Positions 28,958-41,530 of a stretch of 60,000 bases of DNA are shown here, one piece after another. Numbering within the stretch: the stretch's first letter is position 1; the number at the start of each line of letters is the position of its first letter. Both the position numbers and the translations under genes were made by a program. Below the pieces are notes generated by a model, which had not been told where the DNA came from, ran no database searches, and worked only from the letters and a program-made list of their open reading frames with translations. The DNA lies in contig CAJNDS010001746.1 in NCBI GenBank assembly GCA_905221605.1, positions 403,797-463,796 of the forward strand, read 5' to 3'. This DNA comes from Symbiodinium natans (taxonomy: Eukaryota > Sar > Dinophyceae > Suessiales > Symbiodiniaceae).

Positions 28958-30004
28958 GGAGGGACACGGCATGCATCTCCACTTCGTGACTTTGCAGTGC
29001 CCAGGTCATTACACCGGAATCTTCTCATGCTTAGTAGAAAGTTCTTATTAGCTGCCGCCTCAGCGGAGTGCAGCAATTTTGAAATGATCCCCGTGCAAAG
29101 TTTCCATAGGAGAGAAAAGATGGCTGCACCTGCTTAAAGCAGTTGAGAAAAACACGGCTGCATTGCTCTGTCTGAATGACACATTCGCAAACACTGACTG
29201 AAGTGTTCCACAGTCCAGCATGAATCAATCTCTGCTGCTGCCTCCACAGTTCAGCAGGCTGTTCAGTCCTAGGGCTGTTCAGGTTTGTTCTGTCTTCGTA
29301 GGGTCCCATGAGCATGAACCGGCCTCGCGGGCGATGCCCGTCTTCAAAGGTGATTGTCAGCTCCTGTTCCGAGGCTTGTGGCTATTTTCGTTCAAAACCT
29401 GCACAGTTGCCGCAGAAGTCTCGAGTAGCAGCGCAAGCTAGGCTTCTGCATGGTGATCTGCAGGTGCAGAGGGTTGCTACAGTTTTAAGGCTGTCTCGCT
29501 GGTGCAGGTGCTCATGGATGCGCATCCCCTCCTTGCAAGTCAGGCCAGCATTTGGGAGAAGGCGAAGGTCGCAGCTAGAGGTTTTGATGTCTTTAGTTGC
29601 GGTCCATGTGCTGCGTGTGTTAGAAGGAGAACGGATGTGTGAGGCGGCTGAAGAGCTGGCAATCAAGGTTGCCGGGGGGCACTTGATGGAGGACTGCTGT
29701 CGTTCTTCGGTCTTTGTCTTCCGGCTCTGTGCACCATCTGAGAGCGTTGTTGCGGTTCAACGATCCTCGAAGGCGCGAGGGACACTGTTTGCGGCAAAGG
29801 GTCAGTTCAAGGGGCGTGACTTAGTCAGGTCATTCTTGGGAGGGCTGCGCAGCCAGTGCTCTGACCCTTTCTGAACTCTTGCAACTTGAGTAACCTTCCG
29901 ATCATCACCCGAAGGCTCCTGTCGCACAAGGTCCAAACCTTGCCTTAGCGTGCCAAATGACCACATTGCACCACATGGTACCACTTTCAAGCTGTTGGGT
30001 TGCA
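28958..30004. other. no well-supported gene
   Basis: Plus-strand frames near 29270-29870 are long but Arg/Ser/Cys-rich with two competing frames. A small exon LLPPQFSRLFSPRAVQ between AG and GT is possible at 29231-29280. Confidence 0.35.
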
Positions 30005-30340
30005 CCAGTCACTACTGAGGGGGCGGCTTCACCAACAATGATGAACGCCATCACTTATTGAGGGGGCGGCTTTACCAACAGGGATCAACTCCATCACCTA
30101 TTGAGGGGGCGGCATGTTAGCTAATGAGGCACGTGAGCAACAGCCATGGTCTAATGAGGGTGCAGGTTAAAGAATGTGATAAACCGCCATCGCCCAATGA
30201 GGGCGCAAGAGAAGTAGAAAAAACACCAGCCGCAAGAGAAGTAGAAAAAACACCAGCCGTTCTCGCCTCATGAGGCGGTGGGTTTAGGAAATGTATGATA
30301 AGCGGGTTCAAGAAAATGTTATTGCCTCACCTAGTGAGAG
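30005..30340 (+). repeat. degenerate array with TGAGGG core
   Basis: Eight cores of the form TCACCTATTGAGGGGGCGGC at about 30008, 30051, 30094, 30118, 30149, 30189, 30262 and 30325. The first three form a 43-bp direct repeat, the rest are more diverged. A perfect 27-bp tandem duplication (30205-30231 and 30232-30258) lies inside. Confidence 0.75.
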
Positions 30341-32272
30341 CCGAGTTTAAGAAGTACGAGATGTTTGGCAGGGCCGACCTCCAGCGCTCCATCTCTCAAG
30401 TGTTCGATCGCGCTAGCGCTAAGCACCGAAACTACGTATCCCAGCGCTCGTGCTAAAACTTGCATTCATGACTTTCCAAGCGATGCCCTTCCCAAACGGG
30501 GTAGCCAGGACGACCTTTTCTGGAAATGTTTGAGAGCCCACTTCTTCGAGAGCGACCTCACGCTCGCACTACAAATCATCGCCAAGGAACTTTTCCAGGA
30601 ATTCAGATTGATTAATGCAGATCAGGCAGAATGGCCAGGCAGAGTTTGTACTTGTTGCTTTACACTTACCAAAGCCTATGCCAAGGCAAGCTGTGCCAGC
30701 GCAGATGTTGCTCCTGGAGGCATGTTCAGTCGGGAACCCTCAGGGGAAGGGCTATTCTTCAAACACAGTTCACCAAACTCCCAGCTCCCCGACATCCATT
30801 GATAAGACTGTGAGGCTGTCAGAACTATGCCAGAATCTAAAGGGTGTGTTCGGAAGAAAGTGCGTTGCGATGTCCGGCTTCGGATTCTGCTGTCCTCGAT
30901 CCAGAAAACCCCAGGGCGATGTTGATTTCCTGCTCGGTTCCGAACCATTGCTAGTGACTGGGAGTACGGTGGTCCTGCCGAGCCAAGTGCTGCACCTTCT
31001 GTCGAATTGATTTGTTGTGCCGCGGGGGCACAGGGTCGACAGGCTTGGGAGCTTGGGCTGACGATGCAGATGGGGAAGTTATTAGGGGTTCCTTGTGGGG
31101 TAGCATCGGCGTGATAGGGGGAGCCAGTCTTTGGAAGCTGCTGTGCCGTGTCGGGAGTCTTGGGATTCTGTTTGGATTGCCCGATTGAACTCGTTTTTCG
31201 AGAAGTGATGCCGTGAATCCGACAATCTAAACCCCTGGGTCCTGCCCTATGTCGAGATGAGGTCAGTCCATTGAGGAAGCCGAGATTGATCGCCGCAATG
31301 TTGCCAGCTCAGGGCGTCTTTCTCAACCTCTTTAACTTGAGCCCTCATTGTTAGGTCAAGTGTGGGGCTGAGGACACGATGGAGGCATCAAGCTTTGATT
31401 TTGAGCCGTCTCTGGGGGTTGGTTTGGGGGATTGAAGCTTGCTTGCAGGAGGGATTGCCAGCTCTTCTGACGGTGCGTCAGCATCATGTGGAGGCAGCTA
31501 AGTTCGTTCTGCCATGCTCTTCTCTTCTTAGTTCCTTTGAGTCTTGGTTTGCTCTTCGTGTTTGTTGGCTCGCGCTCCTCTTTCTGCATTCGAGAAGCAC
31601 GCAGACTAGAGAGCAAGACACCGGTACTGCCATACGTGTGCTCTTCCACTATCGGATCAAGCGTCAGGGTTGAGGGAATGAGTGCTGGTTAGACTTGCTT
31701 TTGCTCGTCGGCGTCTTGGTTGCTGAGCTTAGCAGCAGGTTTGCTTAGCAGCAGCTTTGGGAGGTACCTTCGAAAGTGCTGTGTGGAGCCAAGCAAAATG
31801 TTGCTTTTGTGCGACATCGCTTTCGTGCATTCATTGTCCATGGGTGTTCATTGTGGCGTGCACCCTGGATCTGAGTATTCCTAAATAAAACTATATAAAA
31901 CTCAATCCAAAAGCCCTCGCCCCTTAAATTTTAGGCGCTAGTTTGGCGCTAGTGTGAAGGCAGCTGGACATCATTGGGGCTCCCGCCGAGAGGAGGACCT
32001 TGTGCGGGGCATGCGTGGATTGCTGATGCACAGCGCTTCGTACAAGATGCAGACAGACAGTGCTGGGGAGCAAGATTGCAGGAAGAGAGACCCGCTAAGC
32101 CTCAAACCTTTCACGGGCGCAGCAAGCCAAAGTGTATGTGCAGAGACCCAAACCCGCGCCTCCCGACAATGAGGAGAGAGGCAATGAACCCTAAAGCCCT
32201 AAACACATCCCACAAACTGAAGCCTCACCCACCCAACCGAAGCCCACCCAACTGCCCCACGCTTCCCCAAAA
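30341..32272. other. no well-supported gene
   Basis: Weak plus-strand frames at 30480-30790 (DDLFWKCLRAHFFESDLTLA) and 31990-32200 (HAWIADAQRFVQDADRQCWG). Either could be an exon, but I found no supporting neighbours. Confidence 0.35.
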
Positions 32273-33145
<873 letters not shown>

Positions 33146-33149
<4 letters not shown>

Positions 33150-33211
33150 AAGAACGGAAGGAAGCAAGGAAGGAAGAAAGGAAGGAACAAAGAAGGAAGC
33201 AAGGAAGGAAG
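33146..33211 (+). repeat. (GGAA)n-type purine tract
   Basis: GAAGGAAGCAAGGAAGGAAG-type purine repeat directly after the CA tract. Confidence 0.85.
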
Positions 33212-33225
33212 GAAGTATACATGTG

Positions 33226-33281
<56 letters not shown>

Positions 33282-33295
33282 TATACTATAACAAT
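33226..33295. repeat. (AT)n microsatellite
   Basis: Nearly pure TA/AT alternation, with further AT runs to 33500. Confidence 0.9.
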
Positions 33296-33547
33296 ATATA
33301 CATATGTATGCATGTATTGTATATTATAATATGCTTTTTAGTACTATATATATATGTAACAAACTGCATGATACATTGTTATATGCAAACAAAAACAAGC
33401 CTGGCTGTGTCATAACGAATATGCATATATATATATATATATTTCTCAAAATGTATTATTGTATAATATATATATATATATATATAATGTATCATTGTAT
33501 AATATATAGTAAAAATATCTAATATAACACATACAAAAAACAATACA

Positions 33548-33635
33548 AAATATATAATATATAATATATAATATATAATATATAATATATAATATATAAT
33601 ATATAATATATAATATATAATATATTATATATAAT
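33548..33635. repeat. 7-bp AT minisatellite
   Basis: About 12 copies of AATATAT in direct order. Confidence 0.9.
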
Positions 33636-34040
33636 ATTGAATATTTGATATCTAATATAGCAGGTTCCAGTGGGAAATGAGAGACTGATCTCTGTACGAC
33701 AAAGCTGTTGAGGGGGAAAACCGTGTCCCTTGGGGCCCGTGGACTAAAAACCCCCAACCGAGCTCAATGAACGTTGGAGCAAGCTTGGGGCCTCCGGCCC
33801 ACCCCTCGCCCCCCGAAGCATGTATATATATATGTATTTTATTCATATTAAAAATCATAATATGTAAACTAGGATGCATAATGCACATACATATATGATA
33901 TAGACAAACATAGTTTGTTACAAATAAATACATAAATAAATAAATAAATAAATATATATGTATGTATATATGTACTTATGTATGTATATGTATATAATAT
34001 ACATATAATCACAAATAGCATATGTATACATATATATATA

Positions 34041-34450
34041 TATCTAACCTCTGAAAAGACAGAAATGCTGCCATTTACAGTATTTGCAGTGTTTGATTGA
34101 AGCCTCTGAAAACACAGCAATGCTGCGTTCAGCGTCTGAAAACCCAGAAATGCTGCTATATACAGTATGTCAGAAATGCTGCTACGTACAGTATTTGCAG
34201 CCTTTTTCAACGCAGAAATTCTGCTATTTACAGTATTTGAAGCCTCTGACAACGCAGAAATGCTGTTATTTATAGTATTTGAAGCCTCTAACAACGCAGA
34301 AATGCTGCTATTTACAGTATTTCAATGCTGCTACGTATTGGAAGCCTCTGACAACGCAGAAATGCTGCTATTTACAGTATTGGAAGCCTCTGACAACACA
34401 GAAATGCTGCTGTTTACAGTATTGGAACAGACATGCTGCTATTTACAGTG
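34041..34450 (+). repeat. 42-bp minisatellite with open reading frames
   Basis: About nine full or partial copies of a 42-bp unit starting AAGCCTCTGACAACGCAGAA and ending in TTTACAGTATTTG. The unit is a multiple of three; two forward frames stay open over several copies, one giving a 14-residue repeat (FEASDNAEMLLFTV). Copies at 34236-34320 and 34339-34422 are nearly identical; outer copies are more diverged. Confidence 0.9.
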
Positions 34451-35059
34451 AAGAAGGGCTTAACATCTGCGATGGCTTGCCGCGCTGGGAAAACCAACGA
34501 AAACCTCAGGGAAATGACAGGAAATTCGTCCAAAACGAAAGTGAGTTTTTTCTAGGGGAAAGCAAGAAAATCGACCCAAAAAAAGAAAGACCCCCCAAGC
34601 ACAAGATCCCCCCAAACAAAACACCCGTAACAAAAGTCCCCATCCGAGCAGGCCCGAGCTCGAAGAGATCGGCGGCAACATGCAGGGCCTGGCGGAGGCA
34701 GATCTTGGGGTTTGGGGCTTGTTCGGAAGGAAATGGATGCTTTCTGGGCGTGTTGGCCCGGGAGGATGGCGCAATTACGGGGTTCTGATGGCATTCTGCG
34801 ACTTGGGGTCAACATGACGGGTTTACACACTGTCTGGTTTAGGGTGTGGGGGCTTCTGGGGTATCAGGGTTTAGGCGCCCTGAATGATTCTTATCCCTGA
34901 CTCAACTTCATAAGCCAAAAGCACCCTGACTGGATCTAGACTCCTCATATATTCGCGATTCGAAGTAGAATGGGAGTTTTTGGTAGCTTATTCTTCAGAC
35001 AGCTAGGGCGGATAATGGGACAACATTTTTTTGAGGGTTGTTTTTGTCGGGTAGTTTGA
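34451..35059. other. no gene seen
   Basis: Unremarkable sequence with an A-rich patch near 34560-34640. Confidence 0.5.
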
Positions 35060-35335
35060 GGTGCTATGGTGTCCATGCTTTGCTTCTGCCTTTGCCGTAT
35101 TTTGCTTTCAGCTTTTTGCTTGTCTCTCGTTATTGCTTGTTGCTCTGCTTGTTGCTCTTTGTTTTTTGTGTGTCTGCGCTTTTTGCTTTGTGCTTTTGCA
35201 TTGCTTTTCGTTTTTGCTTCGCTTTTTGTTTACATTTTTTCGCTGCTTGCTGTTTCATTTATTAAAGAAACTCTCTCTCCTTTTGCTTTTGCCTGCTTTT
35301 TGCTGTTTGCTTTTCGCTTCTCCGCTTTTCGCTTG
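35060..35335 (+). repeat. degenerate TTTTTGCTT low-complexity tract
   Basis: Dozens of TGCTTTT/GCTTTTTGC-like words without fixed period. All forward frames give Leu/Phe/Cys/Ala-rich hydrophobic strings, so no protein is called. Confidence 0.8.
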
Positions 35336-35345
35336 TAGTCTCTCA

Positions 35346-35545
35346 TGCCCACCAAGAAGCCCCTCGGGCTAAACATAACATCAGAAGATGGACTTCATGG
35401 AGGCTGACCACCAATAAGCCCCTCAGGTCAAGAAGTCAAATGGAGAAGGCGTGGCTGACCACCGAGAAGACCTTCTGGTCAAAGTCGTCATTGGAGACAT
35501 GAAGGGCATGGCTGGCCACCAGTGAGTCCCACAAAAGGAAAGCCA
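35346..35545 (+). repeat. degenerate ~55-bp direct repeat
   Basis: Four units start GCTGACCACCAAGAAGCCCC or a close variant (35346, 35402, 35453, 35510), followed by CTCGGGTCAA-like sequence and ATGGAG. Confidence 0.7.
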
Positions 35546-36059
35546 CACGATCGACCTTGAGTACTGAGGAAAGTGAAAGCTTGAGGCTTACAGAACATTT
35601 CAGGATATAGAACGAGAACACCTGAGCTGAGAATATAGAAGTAGTGAGTCAACGTGGTAAGAACCCGTAGGTCTTGCGTGATGTATGATGGTTGTATGCT
35701 CGTGAGGGTGTCCTTTGTTTGAGATCGGGCGGCTCATGGCTGCAGAAGAAGCCCTTCCAGGTATATGCCTATACACGCACACTGCCCTAAACCCTAAAGC
35801 TTGAACCCTAAACCCTAAACCTGAAGCTGCCGTGTTGAGTACCGTGTTGGATGTGGCAGGTTGTGCGGCCATGGTGCTGCACAGTCCATGAGGAGACAGA
35901 GGGTGACAAGGCGCTCCGCATGCGCTGAACACGTAAAGCAAAGCAGTGGCGCATGATCAGTATGATTCTTATTTTGATTCTTATCATGATGACGATGATG
36001 CAGATTGTTTTATGACCATGACTCCTTCATTTGTTGTGATGATCACGGTGTTTCCTTAG

Positions 36060-36119
36060 GTCATCAATGACCTTGAAGGCGTGATTACAGAGAAGCAGCG
36101 TGAGGTCGAGGCCCTGCAG
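36060..36119 (+). CDS. 20-codon coiled-coil exon
   Basis: Acceptor TTTCCTTAG and GC donor at 36120. Encodes VINDLEGVITEKQREVEALQ, a heptad-type helix. Flanked on both sides by telomere-like repeats. Confidence 0.55.
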
Positions 36120-36539
36120 GCCGCGGCATGTCCCACAAATTTTTCAGCTCTTTTCTCGGCCCCTTGTCCCCCGCGGTTTGGGGTTTAGGGGTTCAGGTTT
36201 AGGGCTTTGGTTTAGGGGTTAGGGCATCAGCCCCCAGGGTTTGAGGAGCCATGACCTCAGGCCAGTTTGAAGTCCGGCAGCCTCGATCTGAAGGCCCTGC
36301 GGGTCTGACGAGGGTCTAGGGTTTAGGGTTTCGGGGTTTTAGGGTTCAGGGTTTTCGGGTTTAGGTTTTAGGGCTTTTAGGATGTTCACGATTTAGTCTG
36401 TTTGGGATTTTGGACGTTTAGAGTTCAAGATTCAGGGTTTGCTAAAGTATGCAGGCTAGGGGAGTGTGGTGCCAGGGGAGTGTGGTTAGGTGGGGTGAGG
36501 GTGTTGATGCCACGCCTGCCCTCAACACTTGTTGGGCAG

Positions 36540-36563
36540 AAGCTGTACGCCAACTTCCGGCAG
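36540..36563 (+). CDS. possible micro-exon
   Basis: Acceptor GTTGGGCAG, then KLYANFRQ before a GA dinucleotide. Short, so tentative. Confidence 0.3.
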
Positions 36564-37394
36564 ACCCCCCCCCATTTGCAAATGCAATGTTTGCATGATG
36601 GGTTTGGAAAGGATTCGTTTACCTTCGAAGCAAGCTTGCGGGGGTGTTTGGGGTTGATGCCGGACTCATTTTTTAAGGTCCTGCATTCAACCTTAAACCC
36701 ACAAAATCCTGAAACTTAAACCTTAAAACCCAAAATATGCCCTAAAACCCAGAAGCCTGAATACCAACTGAAGGCCGAAAGCCCTGGACTCCTCTATCCA
36801 CCCGAAACCCTGAGCAGCAAAACCCTGAAACCCGACAACCCCGGCTCAGATCGATGCCTTTAGGGCTCAGGGCTTAGAGGGTTCAGAGGCTTCTTAGAGG
36901 GCTCAGTATGCCTAGGAGTTGTAGAGATTACGGGGCTTGTGGGGCTTACAGGGCTTATGCGCTCGCCCCGAGGCCGGAGGGGAGGCGGACGAGACGCAAG
37001 GAGGGCCTGGACCTCAGGGCTTAGGGTTCAGAGTCTTTTCTGTGTAAGGGTGAGTTTTTGTTTCCAAGGCTGCTGAGACGTGGCAGGCTTGAACTTCTCT
37101 CCTCGACGAGACACTGAATCCCAACGCCTAAATGCCCTAAACCTAAATTTACCCCCCAAGAAGTACTTAAACTGCAAACCCCGAAAGACACCGGACCCTA
37201 AACCCTGAACCTTCCTTCAAACTAATCCCCTCCTATAGCGGCATGAGTAGAATGCATTCGAGATCACCCTAGCCTTCAACCCCTGAGCCTTCAACCATCC
37301 CCTATAAACCCTAAACCTTCAACCTTAAACCCTTAGAACCCTAAGCCCCAAACCCTAAACCCTCTTCGGCCTTTCGGGTTCGGGGCCCCAAAAG

Positions 37395-37430
37395 ACCAGG
37401 TCGAGCTCAAGCTCTTCGCTGCCTATGGAT
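37395..37430 (+). CDS. possible micro-exon
   Basis: Acceptor CCAAAAG, then QVELKLFAAYG before GT. Lies between C-strand and G-strand telomere-like blocks. Confidence 0.35.
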
Positions 37431-38405
37431 GTCGCAAGCTCATCTGGGGTTCCTTTCGGGGGAACCTAAGCCTAGAAGGGAGGCTAAGGTTGAGGGCTCG
37501 GGGTTCAGGTGGATCCTAGAACCCTGAACCCCAGAGTAGGGTCTAGGGCTTGGGTGTCTGAGGTTCCTTAGGACTTTCGGAGTTCGGGGTTTGGAGTTTG
37601 TATGGGTGAGGGCTTGAGGCTTTCGGGGTTTCGGGTTGAGTTCGAAAGCTGTTGGCTGCAGAGTTATGTGAAGGTTTTGTGAGGGCTTTGGAGGGTTCAG
37701 GGTTGAGGTTTTTGAGGGCTTTACGGGTTGAAGCTTGTTGGGGCTTTGTTGTTGCTTTAAGTACTGGGGCTTCATAGCTTTTTGTGAAGCCTATGTTTGT
37801 AACTGTAGTGACGAATAAAGGTAGAGGGACTGCCTTGCATGTTCCAGGAATTAGGGTTTTAGGTTTCGACATGTCTGTGAATATCCTAACATGTTAGGAC
37901 ATAGGCCGTTTCTTGGGGAAATAGTATGTTGAGCTTCCACTTGAGTCTATGTCGCCGCAGCCCGCTTGGGCTCAAGAGCCAATCAGCAAGCCTTTTGTCA
38001 CTACGTCTCCTTGCCTGTATAGTTTCAACTTCCTCGACTTCGCACATAGTAAGTGGATACGCAGAGCTGCACAAGGGCGGCATACGTACTTGTGACGGCA
38101 GTATATAGCACATCGAGGTTATCCTCGCAGGTACTAGTACTGCGGGTGGGTTTCGCTGATAGGAATAGCAACCCCATTGGCCGGTTGGCAGGGATACTGC
38201 TACCTGAACGACGGCACATGGTGTGGTTGGTTTGGTTGTTCCTGTTTTCGGTGGGCTTCTAACACCCTACAACCCTGGACGCTGTATCCCTTTTGCGCAG
38301 AACCCTAGAAACTTAAACCCTTGCCCCTATAACCCCGACATCCCTATCCCCATAAACCCCATCACCCCCCACAACCCCGACGACCGCCGATAATCTGAAC
38401 TCAAG

Positions 38406-38487
38406 GCGCCGGACGCAGATCGAGTCGAAGAGCTCTCAGACAAAGCGTACGCGCGCTACCATTGGCAGCGTCGAGCTGGCTCGCATT
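38406..38487 (+). CDS. 27-codon exon
   Basis: Acceptor CTCAAG; APDADRVEELSDKAYARYHW then QRRAGSH and a GT donor, phase 1. Charged helical composition similar to the other exons of this zone. Confidence 0.5.
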
Positions 38488-38699
38488 GTCTGGTGGGTTT
38501 CTTGGGGTTTCTCAGCGTCTTAGGGTTTCTTCGGTTTTCTTAGGGCTGTTGGGGTATCTTTGGGTGCGTTCGGGTTCTTAGGGTTTTTTTGGGTCCTTTG
38601 GGTTTCTTGGGGTCTTAGTGCTTTGAGGGCATCTTATGGTTGGTTTTTACGGTTTTTCTTGGGGTTCTTTGTGTTCTTTGCAATGGGTTCTTGGGCTTC

Positions 38700-39200
38700 A
38701 GGGGTTAAGCAGCTTTTTGTGCACAGAAGTGCGCAGCACATCACGACGGCCACGTCGATCGTAGTGATCTTCTGCAAGAGATCCACACCAGCCTCCTCAG
38801 CAGATGAGCCGATGCCAATGCCCCTCGCATAGGAGCCATGGCGGCCCTGGGGATGCTCTTTTATGAGCCATATACCCAAAGACCTAAATCCCAAACCCAG
38901 GCTGGAGCGGGGGTCTGCAGAACAGTCTCCCTCAATTTGCACCAAGTCTTGGGCTTGTAGGGGTGCAGGGGCGACTACAGCCAAACGCTCTGTTATACGC
39001 CCGAACACTTACAAACTCTAAACTGTACACAAGCAATCGAGATTATGAGCCGTATTTCAAGGCTCCGTATCAGAGTAAGGATGCTAAAAGGAACCCAACC
39101 GTCCAACCCCCGCATAAGCGGGGCTGAAAGGCTGCCACGTGCGTCGGAACCATAGACGGAAAGAATTCCAAAAGAGCCATCAACATCCATCAACATAGAA
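38700..39200 (-). CDS. possible minus-strand exons
   Basis: Frames DVDGSFGILSVYGSDARGSL (39190-39060), ERLAVVAPAPLQAQDLVQIE (38990-38920) and ARGIGIGSSAEEAGVDLLQK (38830-38750). The last is slightly PDZ-like. No firm splice joins. Confidence 0.25.
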
Positions 39201-39574
39201 GCCTGCCAGCTCCTAAACCGGAAGATGCGGGTGTTGCAGTCTAAGAATGAAGGTGCGGAGCTGAGGGTTGCAGATTAGCTTGTAGGTTTAACATCTCAGC
39301 TAGGGTTTAAGGGTTTGCTTGGGGTATTGGTGCTGAATTCAGAAAGTTTTGGTGTTTGGATCGAGAGTTTAGGGCCCCTGCGCAGTCTACACCAGCACCG
39401 ATGCTGAGTCAGGGACCCGGCTCCTGGGCTACAACAAAGACGTGGGGTTTGGAGTGTTCCGGGTGGCAGGTTGGTCTTTGGGTTCAGGGTGCTAGATGCG
39501 TTTGTGTGTTGGGGGTGGGGGTCCAGTTCAGGGATTTAGAGATCACAGGCTAGCGTTTTGGCATTCTGGGCTCT

Positions 39575-39646
39575 GTGTGTGTGTGTCAGCCGAATCCACA
39601 AACTGACACTTCGAGTAATCATTTTCCGAGTGCTTGTGCCCGAACC

Positions 39647-39692
<46 letters not shown>

Positions 39693-40760
39693 GCAGCCTG
39701 TAGATTACTTGATGCATCAGCCTGTTGCTGAGTGATTGCAGACTGTGAGACGCCTGCAGCGAGTTGATTGAATGCCTCAGCCTGTCAATTGATTGAATCC
39801 TCAGCCTGTTGATTGTTTAGCCTGTTGCCGAGTGCTTCCAGACGCCTGCAACAATTCTGTCTGCAGCAGTCCAGGAAGTAGAAAGGAGTCTACAGGTGCT
39901 GAAGACAGATTCCGAATGCTCATTTGCAAGCTGACAGGGCTTGCCCCTGCTCACGAGGCGTGTGTGTATGTGTGTGCCAGCCCTGTGACCAAGGGAGTAG
40001 CTCGCCTGTGCTTTTGATGAGCGAATGGATTGAATGCCACAGCCTGTTGGTTGTTTTAGCCTGTTGCCGAGTGCCTATAGACGCCTGCAACGATTCTGAC
40101 ATGTGCATGTTCTAGTTGCTCTCACTTTGAGGTCCAGTATGCTCATGATTATTGAGACGGACAAAGAGGACGCGTTACATATTTGCCGGCTTTTGGTGCC
40201 GAGTCCAGTACTGCTGCGGATGAGCCTGCTTGAGCTGAAGCAGAACTTGATTCGACCTTTGCTAGGCCTGTCGAGTGATTGCTGCGCGAGCCTGCTGCTA
40301 ATTGTCAGCCGAAGTCCACAAACTGACCGTTCGAGTAATCAGTTTCCGAGTGCTTGTGCTTGAACCTTGATTGACTGACTTGCGCAGCCTACTGATTGGT
40401 CAAGAGCGGCGAACCTTGCTGGTCAGTTGAGGATATCAGAGCGCATAAAATGTGTTTCAGAGGAAGGAAGGATTTTTGTCTTCGAGTACTTTCAGAAGGG
40501 CGGTTTCAGTGCCTTGTGTGGACACGCGGTGCTGCTGAGAGTGTGCTCACTACACAGTTACACAGTTGCTCAAAGCCATTCGTGATGCCGAGATTGATTG
40601 ACAGTGTTGCAGTAGAGTGTTTGAAGCAGACCGGCGATTTGTACTGGTGTGTTCAATGGCTGCAAGTGCCTCCACTCTTCTGATTGAAGGGTGTGTGTGT
40701 GTGTGTGCCAACCCTGTTGCCAAGGGAGCAAGTGTACGCAGCCCAGTGTTTGAGCTCTCA
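39575..40760 (+). repeat. diverged direct duplication, offset about 720 bp
   Basis: CCACAAACTGACACTTCGAG and about 60 following bases at 39597 recur at 40316; GTGTGCCAGCCCTGTGACCA at 39972 recurs in variant form at 40700. Between them, CAGCCTGTTGCCGAGTGC-type segments occur at 39719, 39822 and 40060. The block is a decayed tandem duplication. Confidence 0.7.
39647..39690 (+). repeat. (TTGA)11 microsatellite
   Basis: Eleven uninterrupted TTGA units inside the first copy of the duplicated block; the second copy has only one or two. Confidence 0.95.
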
Positions 40761-41472
40761 CCATTAAGGCATTAAGGCATGCAGGGGGACCGACCCATGA
40801 ATGCAGTTGGTGGTCCAACGAAGAGGGCTGCATTCATGGCTGATATGGGAGCAGATCATTCCCACGTACCTGCAGATGCTGAGAGTTTTCGTTGTGTGCG
40901 TCGCTGCATGTTGTGTGCCAAGAGTGAGCAAGGTTCTAAATTGTCAGGATAACAAGGTGATTTTCAGGTGAATGGACCCGAGACTTGGCGTGGAGATATT
41001 CACATGGGTGTGTGTGTGTGTGTCCTAAACACAAAAACCCTAAATCCCAAACCTGAAACCCTAAACCCAACCCCGTAAATCCTAGACCCTATATATTGCC
41101 TTTTTGCTGGGTTGAGGTTTCCTTGCAAAGCCAGTCAAAACAGGGCACGCGCGTTTCATTCCCGGACCCTTTGTGGGTGGGGGAGATGCCCCTTGGATCG
41201 AGATTTTCGGGTTCGGGCTTAGGGTTTAGGGTTTGCGTGCGCGTGTACCAAACCTAAACCTCAATCCCGAAGCTGCCGTAAGCCCTGAACCGGAAGCCCG
41301 GGAGGAACTGCAGCTTCTGCAAGCCCAGCCGACTTGTTTTAGCCCCACAAACAGCAAGCACCCTCTCAACCCTAACGTGAGTTTCCGGAAACAAAGGCCA
41401 GAAATAACATCTTTAAGTGTAGCCTGTACTACCATGTTCATCAATGGCGGCAACACATGGGCGCCTCTGCAG

Positions 41473-41530
41473 GCCAAGAGACCAACGTGCCTTGCGAGAG
41501 CAATTCCAGCAGGAGCGCCGAGCCTTGCAG
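41473..41530 (+). CDS. coiled-coil exon
   Basis: Acceptor CTCTGCAG and GC donor (GCATGG). Encodes PRDQRALREQFQQERRALQ. A similar helix (REELQLLQAQ) just upstream near 41300-41332 may be another exon. Confidence 0.5.

Noticed and set aside
30005-30340. CRISPR array
   Set aside because: Repeat cores are imperfect, spacing varies from 24 to 73 bp, and the context is a eukaryotic nuclear genome with no cas genes.
30380-30660. Helicase-like reading of a minus or plus frame
   Set aside because: A few words looked familiar but no Walker or DEAD-type motif is present.
33220-33520. Ile/Tyr-rich hydrophobic frames suggesting membrane proteins
   Set aside because: Translations of AT repeats.
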